Positions 1 to 11,665 are shown, counted from the first letter of the stretch. The stretch is 64,000 bases of DNA from Diatrype stigma (GCA_022225965.2 JAKJXP020000026.1:1-64000), one strand, 5' to 3'. Notes: a model not told the origin generated them from the letters alone. Program-made: numbers and translations.

Positions 1-179
1 TGCCACTGGAAGGTTTTCCGCACTTACAGCTACTAGAAGCTGTACGCACTGACCACCTAAAGCTGGCATTTAACACTTGGGCTCTTGTGCTCCTCCGGAT
101 CGGGGGGGCCTCACGTTTTGTTCGGCCGAAGTGTATTACGAGCCAAAACGCTTTTGGGACCAGCTTTCCAATTTGGGGC

Positions 180-840
180 TAGTTTTCCTTTTTTGGCTAG
201 GCTATTAGTGAAACACTTACCCGCTATTAAGACCTTATAGGTTAAAATAAGAAAGTTTTCATTACCGTACGTAGCTTAGTAAGTAATTATAATTCCGTAG
301 CCTATATGTATAAACCATAGCCGTAATCGTAATAATAAGCCTTATATATATATAATATAACTTATAATTTATAAACCTTAAGTTTAATTTTAGCAATAAA
401 AAAAAAAAAAGAAAAAAAAATTAACTAGGCTTTTAATTAATATATATATATATATTAACTTAGTAATATTATTCTTTTTAAGGCTAGCGCCGGTTTCGAA
501 AACGATGTAGTTATTTTATTAATAATCGAAAATAATCTTTATTTAAAAATAGTTTTAAAGTTTAAAATTCTTATATAATTAATATCCAGTTACGATTATA
601 AAACGATTTTTAAATATAAGTCATTTTAAACGACAAATACCCTTTAATTATAACGAAATAAAGAAAGCAATTTTACGGAAAAAGAAATTACCCTTAAAAA
701 ACCCTTTTAAAAACTGTTTTTAAAACATCCCCTTGCGCCCTAAGGTACCTATATAAAGAATACCTAGGTATCGATGGCCTTATCGATACGCACGTAAAAA
801 GCTTATCTCAGTCCGAAATAGGCTTAGTGAGGGGTATCAA
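180..840. repeat. AT-rich, RIP-like degenerate DNA
   Basis: This stretch is very rich in A and T, full of TpA steps, and holds runs such as a long A tract near 400 and alternating TA near 440-455. No open reading frame of any length survives in it. The composition contrasts sharply with the GC-rich BCP1 exons that follow. In Pezizomycotina this pattern usually marks a transposon copy mutated by repeat-induced point mutation (CpA to TpA). That origin is inferred: I cannot identify the parent element from what remains. Positions 1-180 and 840-1083 have mixed composition and no gene; the latter is the BCP1 5' flank. Confidence 0.6.
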
Positions 841-1083
841 CCTGTTAGATAGAAAATTTCGGGACGCTACATTGGGTGGCATGGTGGGTATGGAGGTAGG
901 TACGCCATAGATCATTGACGACGTGAGTAGTACCTGCCTACCAGTATAGTTGCTACCTTTACAGCTACCTTATCGTTGCTCAGATAGAGTCAAGCTTGGA
1001 ATTCTGGAACACCACACTCTCTGGAGTTGCGACAGTCATCTTCACTTAACAATCGACCTATACGCGCCCCCAGATAATCCATT

Positions 1084-2104
1084 ATGGCAAAGAAGAGGGC
1101 GAGAGAGGCAGACGGGTCAGCCGAGGACCCCAACAAGATGGTCGAGGACGGCGACAGCTCCGATGACGAGGTGAGATTGATTACATTTACCTATTGCTTT
1201 GCATGCATGCCCCCTTACCAACCAACCAACCAGCCGTGACTTTGTTGTTCCTCCCCGTGGCTGACCGATGACGACCCTTCTCCCTCAGGATTTCGATATC
1301 GTAAACGTGGACTTTGAGTGGTTCAACTTCGACCCGGAGATCGACTTCCACGGCACGAAATCGCTGCTGCGCCAGCTCCTCGACGTCGACTCGGCCCTGT
1401 TCGACATCTCCGGGCTGGCCGACCTGATCCTGTCGCAGCCGACCATCGGGTCGACGGTCAAGGTCGAGGGCAAGGAGAACGACGCCTACGCGCTGCTGAC
1501 GGCCCTGAACCTGCACGAGCACCGCGAGAAGAAGCCGATCGCCGACCTGACGCGGTACATCGGCGAGAAGGCGCGGGAGGCAGCCAGCACCCCCGGCAAC
1601 AGCAGCAGCAGCAGCGAGGCGCTCGCGGGGGCGGTGCCGGACCTGCTGGCCGCATCGTCGTCGGGCGCGCAGGTGGGGCTGGTGCTCTCGGAGCGGCTGA
1701 TCAACATGCCGTCGGAGATCGCGCCGCCGATGTACGGGATGCTGGCGGACGAGATCGAGGCGGCCGTGGAGGACGGCGAGCCCTACCGGTTCTCGCACTA
1801 CCTCGTCCTGTCCAAGACGTACCTCGAGACGGAGTCGACGCTAGGCGTCGAGGAGCGCCGGCGCAAGAAGGGCAAGCAGGAGCAGTCGACCTTCTACTTC
1901 CACCCCGAGGACGAGGTGCTGCACAAGCACGCCGTGGCCTACGGCAGCTACCCCTTCACCAAGGCCGACGAGGCCGTCGCCGACAGCAAGAGGGCCTTCC
2001 AGGAGATGGGCGTCTCGCCCCACGGGCACATGATCCTGATCGAGGCCAGCAGGTTCGCGGACGCGGTCAAGGCGGTGGGCGAGTACCTGAGCCCGCCGTC
2101 GTAA
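1084..2104 (+). CDS. BCP1: BCP1-family protein (ribosomal protein chaperone / nuclear export factor)
   Basis: Two exons, 1084-1170 and 1289-2104, joined in phase 0, give about 300 residues. The N-terminus ([11 protein letters not shown]) is basic and followed by an acidic stretch, as in yeast Bcp1. The second exon opens [13 protein letters not shown] and carries the BCIP-type domain, with [11 protein letters not shown] and HYLVLSKTY motifs, to the C-terminus. In yeast, Bcp1 is a nuclear chaperone for ribosomal protein Rpl23 and is needed for export of Mss4; those roles are known for the family and inferred here. A short poly-Ser run (about residues 134-139) is an AGC repeat. The ATG at 1084 was chosen because it restores the conserved N-terminus, which the unspliced frame lacks. 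The gene converges on ARO7 with about 235 bp between stop codons. Confidence 0.9.
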
Positions 2105-2340
2105 AAGTAAAAGCTTCTTTCAAACTATGTAACCATGATGCCAGTAAAATAAGTAAATAAATGAGGAAAAGAACAAAAGATCCCAAAAGGCAACTGACAT
2201 GGCAACACCCCCTCGTTGGATGATGCTATTGTGAGGAATGTACAATTTTTTTTTGTCACATTTTCCCATCCGTAAAATCCGCTCTAGTTTATTCAGTCCC
2301 CGTCGGCCGCCACAGACCATATTGCCTCTTCCCAGTAGCT

Positions 2341-3295
2341 CTAGTCTAACCGCTGCATGAGGTATTCAACCTCGACCTCCTTGGTAAGTGGAATGACGAA
2401 GTCCTTATACATCGACTTGACCGCCTGCGCATTGATCTTGCCAGGGCCGTTCGTATTGTTGTCGCTGGGGTCGCGGCCGTAGGTGCGGGCCTTGAGCTCC
2501 AGGCGGTCCAGGACCTGCTTCTCGACGGCGGCGTTGGTGATGGACTCGCCGATGCCGTGGCGGTCGCCGGCGCGGATGAGGCGGGTGTACAGCTCGGGGT
2601 CGGACTGGAACTTGGACTCGGCGACGAACTTGCCGAAGTGGATGCGGCGGGAGAGGGCCTGGAGGCAGGCGATGTCGCAGGTGGCGGTGGAGCCGTAGTT
2701 CTCGGCGGACTCGCCGCGGTCCTCGCGGCCGAAGTCGGGGCAGACGCGGGGCAGGAACTCGCGCGTGTAGAAGCGCTTGATCTCGGCGTTGACGTTGACG
2801 TCGTTGGGGTGCAGGATCCGGGGGTAGGCGACGGGCTTCAGCAGCGGCTTCTGCAGCGCGTCCGGGAAGAACGGGTACTCGTCGGGCGACTCGTACCGCC
2901 GGATCAGCGACTGCAGCCGCTCCTGCTCCCGCAAGTACCAGTCCACGAAGCTGAGGCGGCCCGCGTCGTCGTCCTGCCCGAGCTCCCCGATCGGGATCGC
3001 CCCCGGCTCGTAGATCGTCTTGTTCAGCGGGAACTGCACCCGCTCGATCAGGTGGAACGTGATGGTGTCTTCTAGCCGGCTGGAGCGAGGGAGCGCCGGG
3101 GGGGAGGGGGGGAGAGGGCGTTCACGTTAGCAAAGATCGGGGAGGTGGAGGTTGGACCGAACAGCGGTGGGGGAAAGGACGGGGTGGCAGGGCTGGTAGG
3201 AGGATAGGAGGTGGGGCTGCGAACATGAGCTGGAACCGGATGTTGGCTAAATCGAGCGCCTTCGAGGGCTCCGAGAGGTCAATTATGGTATCCAT
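2341..3295 (-). CDS. ARO7: Chorismate mutase (AroQ-type, fungal)
   Basis: Two exons, 3295-3225 and 3079-2341, give 269 residues, the usual size for fungal chorismate mutase. The enzyme converts chorismate to prephenate, the branch point toward phenylalanine and tyrosine, and is normally inhibited by tyrosine and activated by tryptophan. Joining the exons yields [17 protein letters not shown], the conserved first helix; Arg20 aligns with the catalytic arginine near the N-terminus of the yeast enzyme. Further family signatures are [22 protein letters not shown] and the C-terminal [10 protein letters not shown]. The intron (3224-3080) has a GTTCGC donor, which is unusual, but the phase and the restored Ile codon support it. 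The initiator at 3295 gives [10 protein letters not shown], as in related fungi. Confidence 0.93.
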
Positions 3296-4735
3296 CCTGT
3301 CGAGACGGAGCTGGGGTGTGGCGAGAATCCAAGAAATCAAGCTGATATGTATTTGGAAGCAAAATGTCGAGTGAACATAAACCGATATATTGAGGTTAAC
3401 AGATCAGGTACGGGGTAACTATGTGGGTGGTGGGACAGCCCCCGAAAAGCTGCGATATCGCCTTGATTGGTTTATCAGTAGCAAGCCCGACGGTCAGCAC
3501 GGCAACACTACTCAGGTACGCTCTCCTGTTTGCGTATCTTGCTGCCAATCGTTCTGCACGGAACGTTTGGTATCTTCAACGTTGCTGGCGACTTGTCTCC
3601 TGTCGGAATACTGAATCGTTTGAATTTATAGGCCAGCTACATGCGCGCGAGTACAAATCGGGTGTACAATTCGTAGCAACCTCTGTGATTGTTCGTATAG
3701 GCGGGTTAAGCCAGATGTGGCACCCCGATTACCCCTCCACTACGTAGTTAACGGCTACACGTATGTATGTCATATACACATTACATAGCTCCTGTCTCAG
3801 TACCCGATGTGCAATTTGGGGTTCTTCGTATTCATCGTTAATCGGGATGCTGGCATCGACTTGAGTATAATCAAGTGTTACATGTTTGTTCATTGCGCAT
3901 TCACTCATGGGCAGTCTTGTTTCGCTTTCGTAGAGGTAATGTAATGACTGTACGAAGTACCCCGCGATAAATTGAGCGTGTGTATGTATGCTGCCCGCCC
4001 TACACAAGCCGCAAGCAAGTCATAATAGGTAGGACGTAAGGCAGGCAGGCTCGGGAGATATGACGAGCGTCCTCCGTGATTCGCTTACCCCTGATGCCCC
4101 TGCTCGAAAACTTGTAAAATCAAGCGGTGGACGGTGGCGGGTGGCCAGAAAGAGGAGCAGAGCAAGGGAGCAAGCTGGAGATGAGCAAGAGGAGCAAGAG
4201 GAGGCTCTGCAGGTGAAAGATCCGTCACCCGTCCACTGTGGGGTTGGGCCTTGGGGCCTTGTAGAGTCGCTCGTTGGAGGGGAATGGCGACCTCCAGATT
4301 GGTCAGTTCCAGTTGCTCTCCCCTCTCCCCTCTCCCCTCTCCCGCCCGTCAGCCCGCCAGCCCGTCACATTCCAGCCTTTACGCCCCGATGCCAAGGCCT
4401 GCCCGCCTAACTAAATGGCAAATCTTGGCACGAGACTATTTTCTATCCGGCTATCTGCCTGCCTTTAGGACTTATCTACCTAATCTTGATTGTCGATTTC
4501 CATCACTGTGCGCTCAATACTCCATACGCCTCCATACGCCTCCATACTACATACATGTAAGGTAGCGTCTACCTATCGTCGTCCTATCATACATGTAGCT
4601 CTGGGCCTCGAATAGCCTTCTATAGCTGCTTCCTGTCCACTCTGGAGTTCGTGACAACTCAATGCGCCAGTCTGTTCTCCCACGTCAACCGAGTCGATCC
4701 ACCAAGCGCATAGACCTTGACCCATAAACACGCGC
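3296..4735. other. Intergenic, divergent promoter region of ARO7 and MDV1
   Basis: About 1.4 kb between two divergently transcribed genes. The open frames inside (3421-3747 and 4060-4410 on plus) show no domain, no coding-like composition and no homology I recognise. A pyrimidine-rich tract of repeated CTCTCCC lies near 4316-4350. I see no RNA gene. Confidence 0.6.
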
Positions 4736-6940
4736 ATGGATGATTCAGAATTGAACCATGCATTTCACGATGAAGCCTCCGTGGGCGAAGACTCCATCCT
4801 CTCGGTATCTAGGAGCCCCTCCCCAAACCCTAACCAGGCCGCTTCCGACTAACTTGTGGGATAGACTCGTGGAATCGAGGCCTTCACCCGAAAAGTGACC
4901 ACCACGGCCAGCCACCTGGTAGGCCCCATCAAAGACCCGGCCGGGCACCCGAACTACCACAACGCCATGGCCGAGGTGCACAAGCAACTCCGTAAGCCCG
5001 GCATCCAGAGGAGCATGTTCTCCATGGCGAGGACCACTCCCACCGACCTTGTCCGCTCCAGGTTCTCCACCTCGGAAATCCACCACCGTGCTTTGTCCTT
5101 CGTTCCCGACGAGATGCTCCAGAACATCCCCGAGGATGACAATTCCTACTCCCTCTTCCAGGGCTTCCAGGCGAGCTTCCCCGATATGGCAGATGACGGC
5201 AAGAGGCATCACAGGAGAAGGGTTTCGAGGGGCAGGAAAATGATCGACGATCATCCCTCCGATCCCGACAGCCCACAGCATCTGCACAAGCTCAAGCAAG
5301 AAAGGTCCTCGTTGATGCACGACCTCGAGATGCTTGGTATACGAAAGAACATGGCTAGCAGCGAAATACACGAAATCGATACCAAAATTGCGAATTTAAG
5401 TGGCATGAGAAGGATCATCCTTGATAGACTAGCTGGTTTGGAGCAGGAAGAAGCTTTACTAGAGCATGACAGTAAGAGAAACCTCACGCTCAAAAACAAA
5501 ATTATGCTAATTTGAGTAGTCATGGACATGGAAAGCAAAATCGATGATGCGGAAATGCTCCTAGAAGAAGCCGAATCCATAGCAGCAGCCGCTTCTACCC
5601 CGACGAAATCAGACGAATTTGATCTTGTAACAGAGCAAGAGGCGGATGAGTTCATGTCCAAGTCGATATACGAGAAGCTCCCGTCTAATCCAGGCACCAC
5701 ACGACCCAAGAAGCGGAAAAACGTTCCGCGCAAATCAACACGAGTCTTACACGAACATTTTGATCCTGGCACCATGATCCGGGAGATCAAGGCACACTCT
5801 GACAGTATCACAGCAATAGATTTTGACGTCCCATTCGGCACCATGGTATCTTCTGCAATGGACGACACTGTTAGGGTGTGGGATCTCAACGCTGGGCGCT
5901 GCATCGGCATGCTCGAAGGACATGCGGCATCAGTGCGCACCTTACAGATAGAAGACAACATCCTTGCCACTGGATCGATGGATGCGACAATTCGGCTATG
6001 GGATCTGAGTAAGGCTCATTATGACCCGCAAGGTAGCCAATTTGGACGAGACGACGAAGATGACGACGGAATCGCTTTTGAGAACCCCGATGATCATGCT
6101 ATAGACCCTCCGGAGGGAAGCATGGCGGATTGCCCTCTATTCACTTTACAAGCCCACATGGACGAAGTTACGGCTCTGCATTTCAGGGGTGACGTGATGG
6201 TGTCAGGCTCGGCAGACAAGACGATCCGTCACTGGGACCTAGAAAAGGGGCGCTGCATACAGACACTCGATGTCATGTGGGCAGCAGCACAAGCTTCTGT
6301 GTCTATCGGTGCTGGCGATGCTACGTGGCGACAGACGAGCCGGACAACGTCGCACACGGCCGACTTCGTCGGTGCGTTGCAGGTCTTCGAATCCGCTCTC
6401 GCCTGTGGCACAGCCGACGGCATGGTGCGGCTTTGGGATCTACGGAGTGGGCAAGTCCACCGCAGTCTGGTCGGACATACCGGCCCGGTCACGTGTCTCC
6501 AATTCGACGATGTTCATCTGGTGACCGGAAGTTTAGATCGCAGTATTCGGGTAAGTCATGAGTCATGGGAGGCATTTACGAGCTGAGTTGCTTGCTTTGC
6601 TTGCCTGGTCGCCACCAGCCAGCGGTGTTTTCAGTTTGCTAACGGAACTTTCCCCCTTTTCTAGATATGGGACCTCAGGACAGGTTCTATCTTCGACGCG
6701 TATGCGTACGACAACGGGGTCACCAGCATGATGTTCGACAACCGGCGCATCGTCAGCGCGGCGGGCGACGACGTGGTGAAGGTATACGACAAGATGGAGT
6801 CGAGGCAGTGGGAGTGCGGTGCGGGCATCACGCAGGCGGAGGAGAACAAGACGCCCGCTGTTGTCGACCATGTCCGCATCAAGGATGGGTATATGATCGA
6901 AGGCCGTCGCGACGGCATAGTGGGCGTCTGGGCATGTTAG
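4736..6940 (+). CDS. MDV1: Mitochondrial division protein 1 (WD40 adaptor of Dnm1/Fis1)
   Basis: Four exons, 4736-4804, 4865-5471, 5520-6550 and 6665-6940, encode about 660 residues, the normal length for the filamentous-fungal protein. Mdv1 sits on the mitochondrial outer membrane, binds Fis1 through its N-terminal half and recruits the dynamin Dnm1 through its WD40 propeller. Visible here are a helical N-terminus with [13 protein letters not shown] and SLFQGFQA motifs, a coiled coil at about 163-255 (heptads through [19 protein letters not shown]), a basic linker, and WD40 repeats from about residue 313 to the end, with repeated GS-D-TIR-WDL blades. The third intron boundary matters: 5472-5519 is only 48 nt, a multiple of three, and contains an in-frame TGA, so an unspliced reading breaks the protein in its coiled coil. 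Its GTAAGA donor, GCTAAT branch point and TAG acceptor are good. Confidence 0.92.
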
Positions 6941-9141
6941 GGTAGGAGGTGCGCTGTGTATAACATGTCAGTGTACTCTAGATACTATGTTAGTAGTACC
7001 GCCACTACCAACACGTTCGAACTGCGGGATGCAGAATATTGCAGGTGGTCTGCTTTTCGGTCTGGTGCTTTTGGTAGCAATTACTCCGTGCCACACTTTG
7101 GATACATGCAGGCACGCACACAATATCGTTACGGCTACCCGGTCAGCCAGCGTAGATGGCGATGGCGATGGCATGGAGATATATAGGGGTAACTAAGCCA
7201 CATGGGTCAAGCAAACTCACATAAATGTCCAACAGCATCATCTCTGGTTGGGTAAGCGGCACCTACTTAAAATAGGTCGATATATGCCTAGATGTTAAAC
7301 CTTTGCGGTCTTTGCAGTACCTGGTTAGCCCCAATCTGTCCAGGCCCGGCTTAACTATAAGTAGGTAAACATCCGGAGCCCAAATTCGGAGGTTTAGTTC
7401 TCCCTTTAATGGGCATCCGGACTCTTTATTTCGGATTCTTGTAAGATCCCGCAATTCCCACTTCCAACAGATTACTATGCAGGTACCTACTGGTTCCAAC
7501 CTCTTACCTCCGTTGCTAGATTTCCAAAGAGCCACAATTCTCCGCGAACTTGAAGTCGTCGGACTTAACCGGCGGGGAATAGTGGGTTCATGATGATAGG
7601 TTGACAGCCCTGGAGGGCTTGATGCTTCCATGAAGGGGAGGAGGGCGGAGGGCATTAGCGAATCTAAAGTTTGCAGGCATCTACATAACCTACAGAATTG
7701 CACGCGCAGAACTCGCATTCGAGTAATAAGTGAGATGGCAGGCAGGTCCTTCAAGACAAACATTGATACTACACAAATGCAATCATTCCTTAAGCTCCGC
7801 CTAACTCCGTCAATATGCCTATTACCTACATATATAAGTACTGCCCTGCCTAAGCTGGTGGTCTAGGATCTGATGTTCTGTAAGTGTCATCAGGGTGTGC
7901 TCAGTACCTAAGAGGTCAGGGAGGGGGTTTGTAGGTATTATGCACACCCCACGTCATCGTCATGGCCTTATTCGGGTCCACGGGTGCTATAAGCTATAGC
8001 TGCATTGCTGGCATTGGGTTGCATGATATCTGTAGGCCATCAACTTTTGAAACTAGCCGTAGTTCCTATGTAGGTACCTGGTAGCTCCTGACGCATCTCT
8101 TATGTCTCTAATGCAACTTCACGGACCTTGCGGAGATAGGTAAACCAGCTTTTCAAAGCCCATCTTCGTACTACTTATAGCAGCGATACATTCCCATAGG
8201 TACTCCCATGCACTATATGTAAGGTACTACCAAGGCATATATTACATATGTATATAGAATATAATCAGATTCGAGGTCAATACAATATGCACCTCCGCCC
8301 ACCATCGGGGATACGCCGTCTTTAGTCACTTATTCAACAACCCTATCTGAACACTCTAGTAATTTAATGGTGATCTCTTATGGTTCGAAGCTCTCCGTCT
8401 ACGATCACCTAGACATATCGAGGTGGTCTGTCTCAGTTGGACATTGGTCGATTGCCCTGCTTACAGATCAGAATCACCAGTATCAAAGTTCGTGACGACT
8501 ACGTAGGTAGTTTGGGAGATGCCAGGGGGTAAGCAATATTCAGTAATTCCCTTGTCACTTGCCTCTCGAGACAGGTAGATCGCATTAAACAAGTACCTAC
8601 CGACATAAGGTTGGGCAATAGTTCCGCCAGGACGTATGCACTGCGGGAAGGTATCGACGTCAATATCGGCGTTAGGGTTGATGCCTAAGTACACTCCCGC
8701 CTCCCGCCTCCCGCTCAGTTGAAACCGCCCTTCATCATTGAGGAGCACCTTCTCGACTAGAATATAGAGCGGCACCTGGGCATATAAGTATCACACTGCT
8801 CCCCCAAGTAGTGGACATCTGGGAAAGAACTACCTACCACCTACCTCAGCTCTGATAAACCTGATACTACCCAACTATATCAGTTCCAAATCTCTGGCCA
8901 ACTACCTGGGTAGGCCTTTACAGACGTTCACACCTACATACTTTCTTTCTCTCGTTCCCACATACACACGTACACCCCTTTGGACCATTTGTCTCTCGTC
9001 AAAGCATCGACTTAGTTGGTTCTCGCCCATCTTCCTCACTACCACCTACATACCTACCTACCTACCTACCTACCTACCTACCTACCTACCTACCTACCTA
9101 CCTACCTACCTACCTACCTACTTATCCGCCATCACACCACC
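6941..9141. other. Intergenic, no convincing gene
   Basis: About 2.2 kb between MDV1 and the AKR. The 166-aa minus frame at 7263-7763 has no recognisable feature. The minus frame 8461-8775 (104 codons, opened by GTG, no ATG) has a more protein-like composition (for example REAGVYLGINPNADIDVDTFP), and may be a gene fragment, but I cannot assign it. A tetranucleotide repeat ends the interval. Confidence 0.5.
9051..9121 (+). repeat. (TACC)n microsatellite, about 18 copies, in an AKR 5' leader
   Basis: An uninterrupted TACC tetranucleotide array of about 71 bp ends 20 bp before the ATG of the downstream aldo-keto reductase. It is therefore probably transcribed in the 5' UTR. Length variation here could alter translation or promoter spacing, but that is inference. 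Confidence 0.9.
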
Positions 9142-10554
9142 ATGTCCTTCGGACCGCCCGCGCTCAAGGGGCCCCTGGCCCGGTACCGGATCCTGTCGCC
9201 GACGGCGTCGGTGCGGGTGAGCCCGCTGTGCCTGGGGACGATGAACTTCGGCAGCCGGTGGCGGGACCTGATGGGGGCGTGCGACCGGAAGACGACGGAG
9301 GAGATCCTCGACTTCTACTACGCCCAGGGCGGCAACTTCCTCGACACGTCCAACAACTACCAGGACGAGGAGTCCGAGGCCTGGGTCGGCGACTGGATGC
9401 GCAAGCGCGGCGTCCGCGACCAGATGGTCGTCGCCACCAAGTACACCACCGTCTTCCGCGGCGCCCACCGCGACGACGAGATCGTCGCCAACTTCACCGG
9501 CAACGGCGCCAAGAGCCTCCACACCTCCGTCAACGCCAGCCTGCGGAAGCTGCAGACCGACTACATCGACCTGGTATGTTGTGTCTCCCTCCTTCTTTGT
9601 TGTTTTTTGCCCCCTGCCCCCAGCCATATATGCACTTTTCCCGCCACCACTCTCACCCCCTTTACCCACCACCCCCCTTTCCTTTTGTGCACGTGTGCAT
9701 CTTATATCTTTATATATTTGCGTATGTACGCCATTCTCTCTGCTAACCAAGCTTTGCACAACCGACAGCTGTACGTCCACTGGTGGGACTTCAGCACCTC
9801 GATCCCCGAGGTGATGCAGTCGCTCAACAACCTGGTAGTAGCGGGCAAGGTGCTCTACCTCGGCATCAGCGACACGCCGGCGTGGGTGGTCAGCAAGGCG
9901 AACGAGTACGCGCGCAACCACGGCCTCCGGCAGTTCTCGGTGTACCAGGGGCGGTGGTCGGCGGCCGAGCGCGACTTCGAGCGCGAGATCCTGCAGATGG
10001 CGCGCGCCGAGGGCATGGGCCTGGCGCCGTGGGGCGCCCTCGGCGGCGGCAAGTTCAAGACGGACGAGCAGCGCCGCGCGCAGCAGGCCCAGGGGGCCGG
10101 CAGCGGGCGCGCCACCCAGGTCACGGAGCGCGACGTCCAGGTCAGCCGGGCGCTCGAGGCGGTCGCGCGCCGCAAGGGCACGCTGCTCACGAGCGTCGCC
10201 CAGGCCTACGTCCTGCACAAGGCGCCCTACGTGTTCCCCATCGTCGGCGGCCGCACCGTCGACCACCTGCGCGGCAACATCGAGGCGCTGTCCCTCGCCC
10301 TCGACCCGAGCGACGTCCGCGAGATCGAGGACGCCGCCCCCTTCGACATCGGCTTCCCGCTGAACTTCCTGTACGGCGCCACCGGCTACAGCAGCAGCAG
10401 CGCTGCCGCCGCGTCGGTGAACTCGGGCGACGGCGGCGGCGGCAAGAGCGGCGACGCCGGCCCCGCCTCGAGGGTCTGGCTCTTCGGCATGGCGGGCCAC
10501 TTCGACTACGTCCCCGAGCCGGGCCCGATCCCGCCGTTCCGCAAGCCGGAGTAG
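9142..10554 (+). CDS. Aldo-keto reductase, norsolorinic-acid-reductase / aryl-alcohol-dehydrogenase type
   Basis: Two exons, 9142-9573 and 9769-10554, give 405 residues. It is an NADP-dependent (beta/alpha)8 oxidoreductase of the AKR9-like group that includes norsolorinic acid reductases and aryl-alcohol dehydrogenases. The catalytic tetrad is visible as Asp68 and Tyr73 (FLDTSNNYQ), Lys100 (VVATKYTT) and His148 (LYVHWWDF, restored by splicing). The C-terminal cofactor region reads FPIVGGRTVDHLRGN, and the tail MAGHFDYVPEPGPIPP is typical of the group. The intron 9574-9768 is 195 nt, in frame and free of stops, so a naive reading gives a 512-residue fusion. Donor GTATGT, branch GCTAACC and acceptor CAG support splicing, as does the intron's different composition. 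The substrate cannot be told; there is no polyketide synthase nearby in the window. A Gly/Ser-rich insert precedes the tail. Confidence 0.88.
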   Translation: MSFGPPALKGPLARYRILSPTASVRVSPLCLGTMNFGSRWRDLMGACDRKTTEEILDFYYAQGGNFLDTSNNYQDEESEAWVGDWMRKRGVRDQMVVATKYTTVFRGAHRDDEIVANFTGNGAKSLHTSVNASLRKLQTDYIDLVCCVSLLLCCFLPPAPSHICTFPATTLTPFTHHPPFLLCTCASYIFIYLRMYAILSANQALHNRQLYVHWWDFSTSIPEVMQSLNNLVVAGKVLYLGISDTPAWVVSKANEYARNHGLRQFSVYQGRWSAAERDFEREILQMARAEGMGLAPWGALGGGKFKTDEQRRAQQAQGAGSGRATQVTERDVQVSRALEAVARRKGTLLTSVAQAYVLHKAPYVFPIVGGRTVDHLRGNIEALSLALDPSDVREIEDAAPFDIGFPLNFLYGATGYSSSSAAAASVNSGDGGGGKSGDAGPASRVWLFGMAGHFDYVPEPGPIPPFRKPE

Positions 10555-11665
10555 GGCTCCCTCAAGCAGCGGCGGACCAGTGCCGGTGCCGGTGCCGGTG
10601 CCGGTGCCGGTGTAGGTGCCGGTTCCGTGGTACCGTGGGCGGGTTGGCGGTGGATTGGTAACAGTGGTTGTTGAATGTTCTTTGGGTTGATCTGGTCTGA
10701 TTGGTGATCGGGTGGGCTGATGAGGGAATAGGGGAAGGGGAAGGGAGGGAGTGGAATGGGAAGGAAAGGGGATGGTGGACATCTATGTTGTTTTGCTCGC
10801 TCTCTGCCTCTGCCACATACACTCGCACAATATCGTTATCATCGGGTCCTACGGCTGCACTTGCGCCCTGCTTGCTTTTGGGTTTCTTTTTCTTTGCAGA
10901 ATCAGCAGCAGATTGGACGGGCTATGAAAGGCTGGATGGATAGGTTGGCCCATCCCCCCTTACCCCAGTCCCCACCTGAGCATTGCCCATTAGATAGGGG
11001 TAGCTTGATTTCACGTAGTTACGTACGATGGATAGGGACGGGACAGTATTATACTGGAATCCCATTATCATATTGATCCACGACAATAGTACTGCGGTGA
11101 CATGTCGGGCTATGCAGTGACCAGAAGCAAGGAAATCGTCGAATGCCGCAGTTAGGACTTACTAGGATAGGGCAAATGGATTAGTGGTGTTATTAGCGAA
11201 AGGGGGGGCGAGGGGCGGATTAACACATTCGGATAAGAAATTTACTTCGTTGTGTCCGTGGCACTCGAATAAAGAAGACTGTAGGTTTTATACTTCTCGG
11301 GTGGCTAATGATATACTGGCCACCACGGAATTAATTCATGCAAAACCATGTGCGTGCATGCGGGAAACCCCGATGATATGAAACTTCCTATGAACCAAAC
11401 GTGCCAAGCCGTTTGCCATAACGCCAATGCATGCAATCAGGGGCGCCTTCAAAATCAACGAACTCCATGCCGTTACCAGAAACCTGATCGTACAACGCGA
11501 CCAAATGAGGTCTTTTCCCTCCCTAACACCATTATCGGTCAAGGATCTCAGCCTTGGTTGAGATGAAGCTGCGCAGACTACGATACGCTCCGGGCGGCGC
11601 ATAGCGGATGCGATCACGGCGCAGCTAACTAGATACCGATGGTGCGATACACGGCGTCCCAACTC
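10555..11665. other. Intergenic between convergent AKR and TOA2
   Basis: About 1.1 kb. A hexanucleotide repeat of GTGCCG, about five copies at 10580-10612, lies just after the AKR stop codon. The remaining open frames, including minus 11336-11662, show no domain. No RNA gene is apparent. Confidence 0.6.

Noticed and set aside
5513..5515. Premature TGA stop splitting MDV1 into two genes
   Set aside because: The stop falls inside a 48-nt stretch with good GTAAGA, GCTAAT and TAG signals. Removing it joins two parts of one coiled coil in phase.
7263..7763. 166-codon minus frame as a gene
   Set aside because: No motif, biased toward Arg/Leu/Ser, no plausible splice partners, and no similarity I recognise.
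9118..10782. 554-codon antisense frame across the whole AKR gene
   Set aside because: It mirrors a GC-rich coding strand, where high G/C at third positions removes stops from the opposite strand. Its translation is repetitive Val/Ala/Arg/Gly with no domain, while the sense strand has a full AKR.
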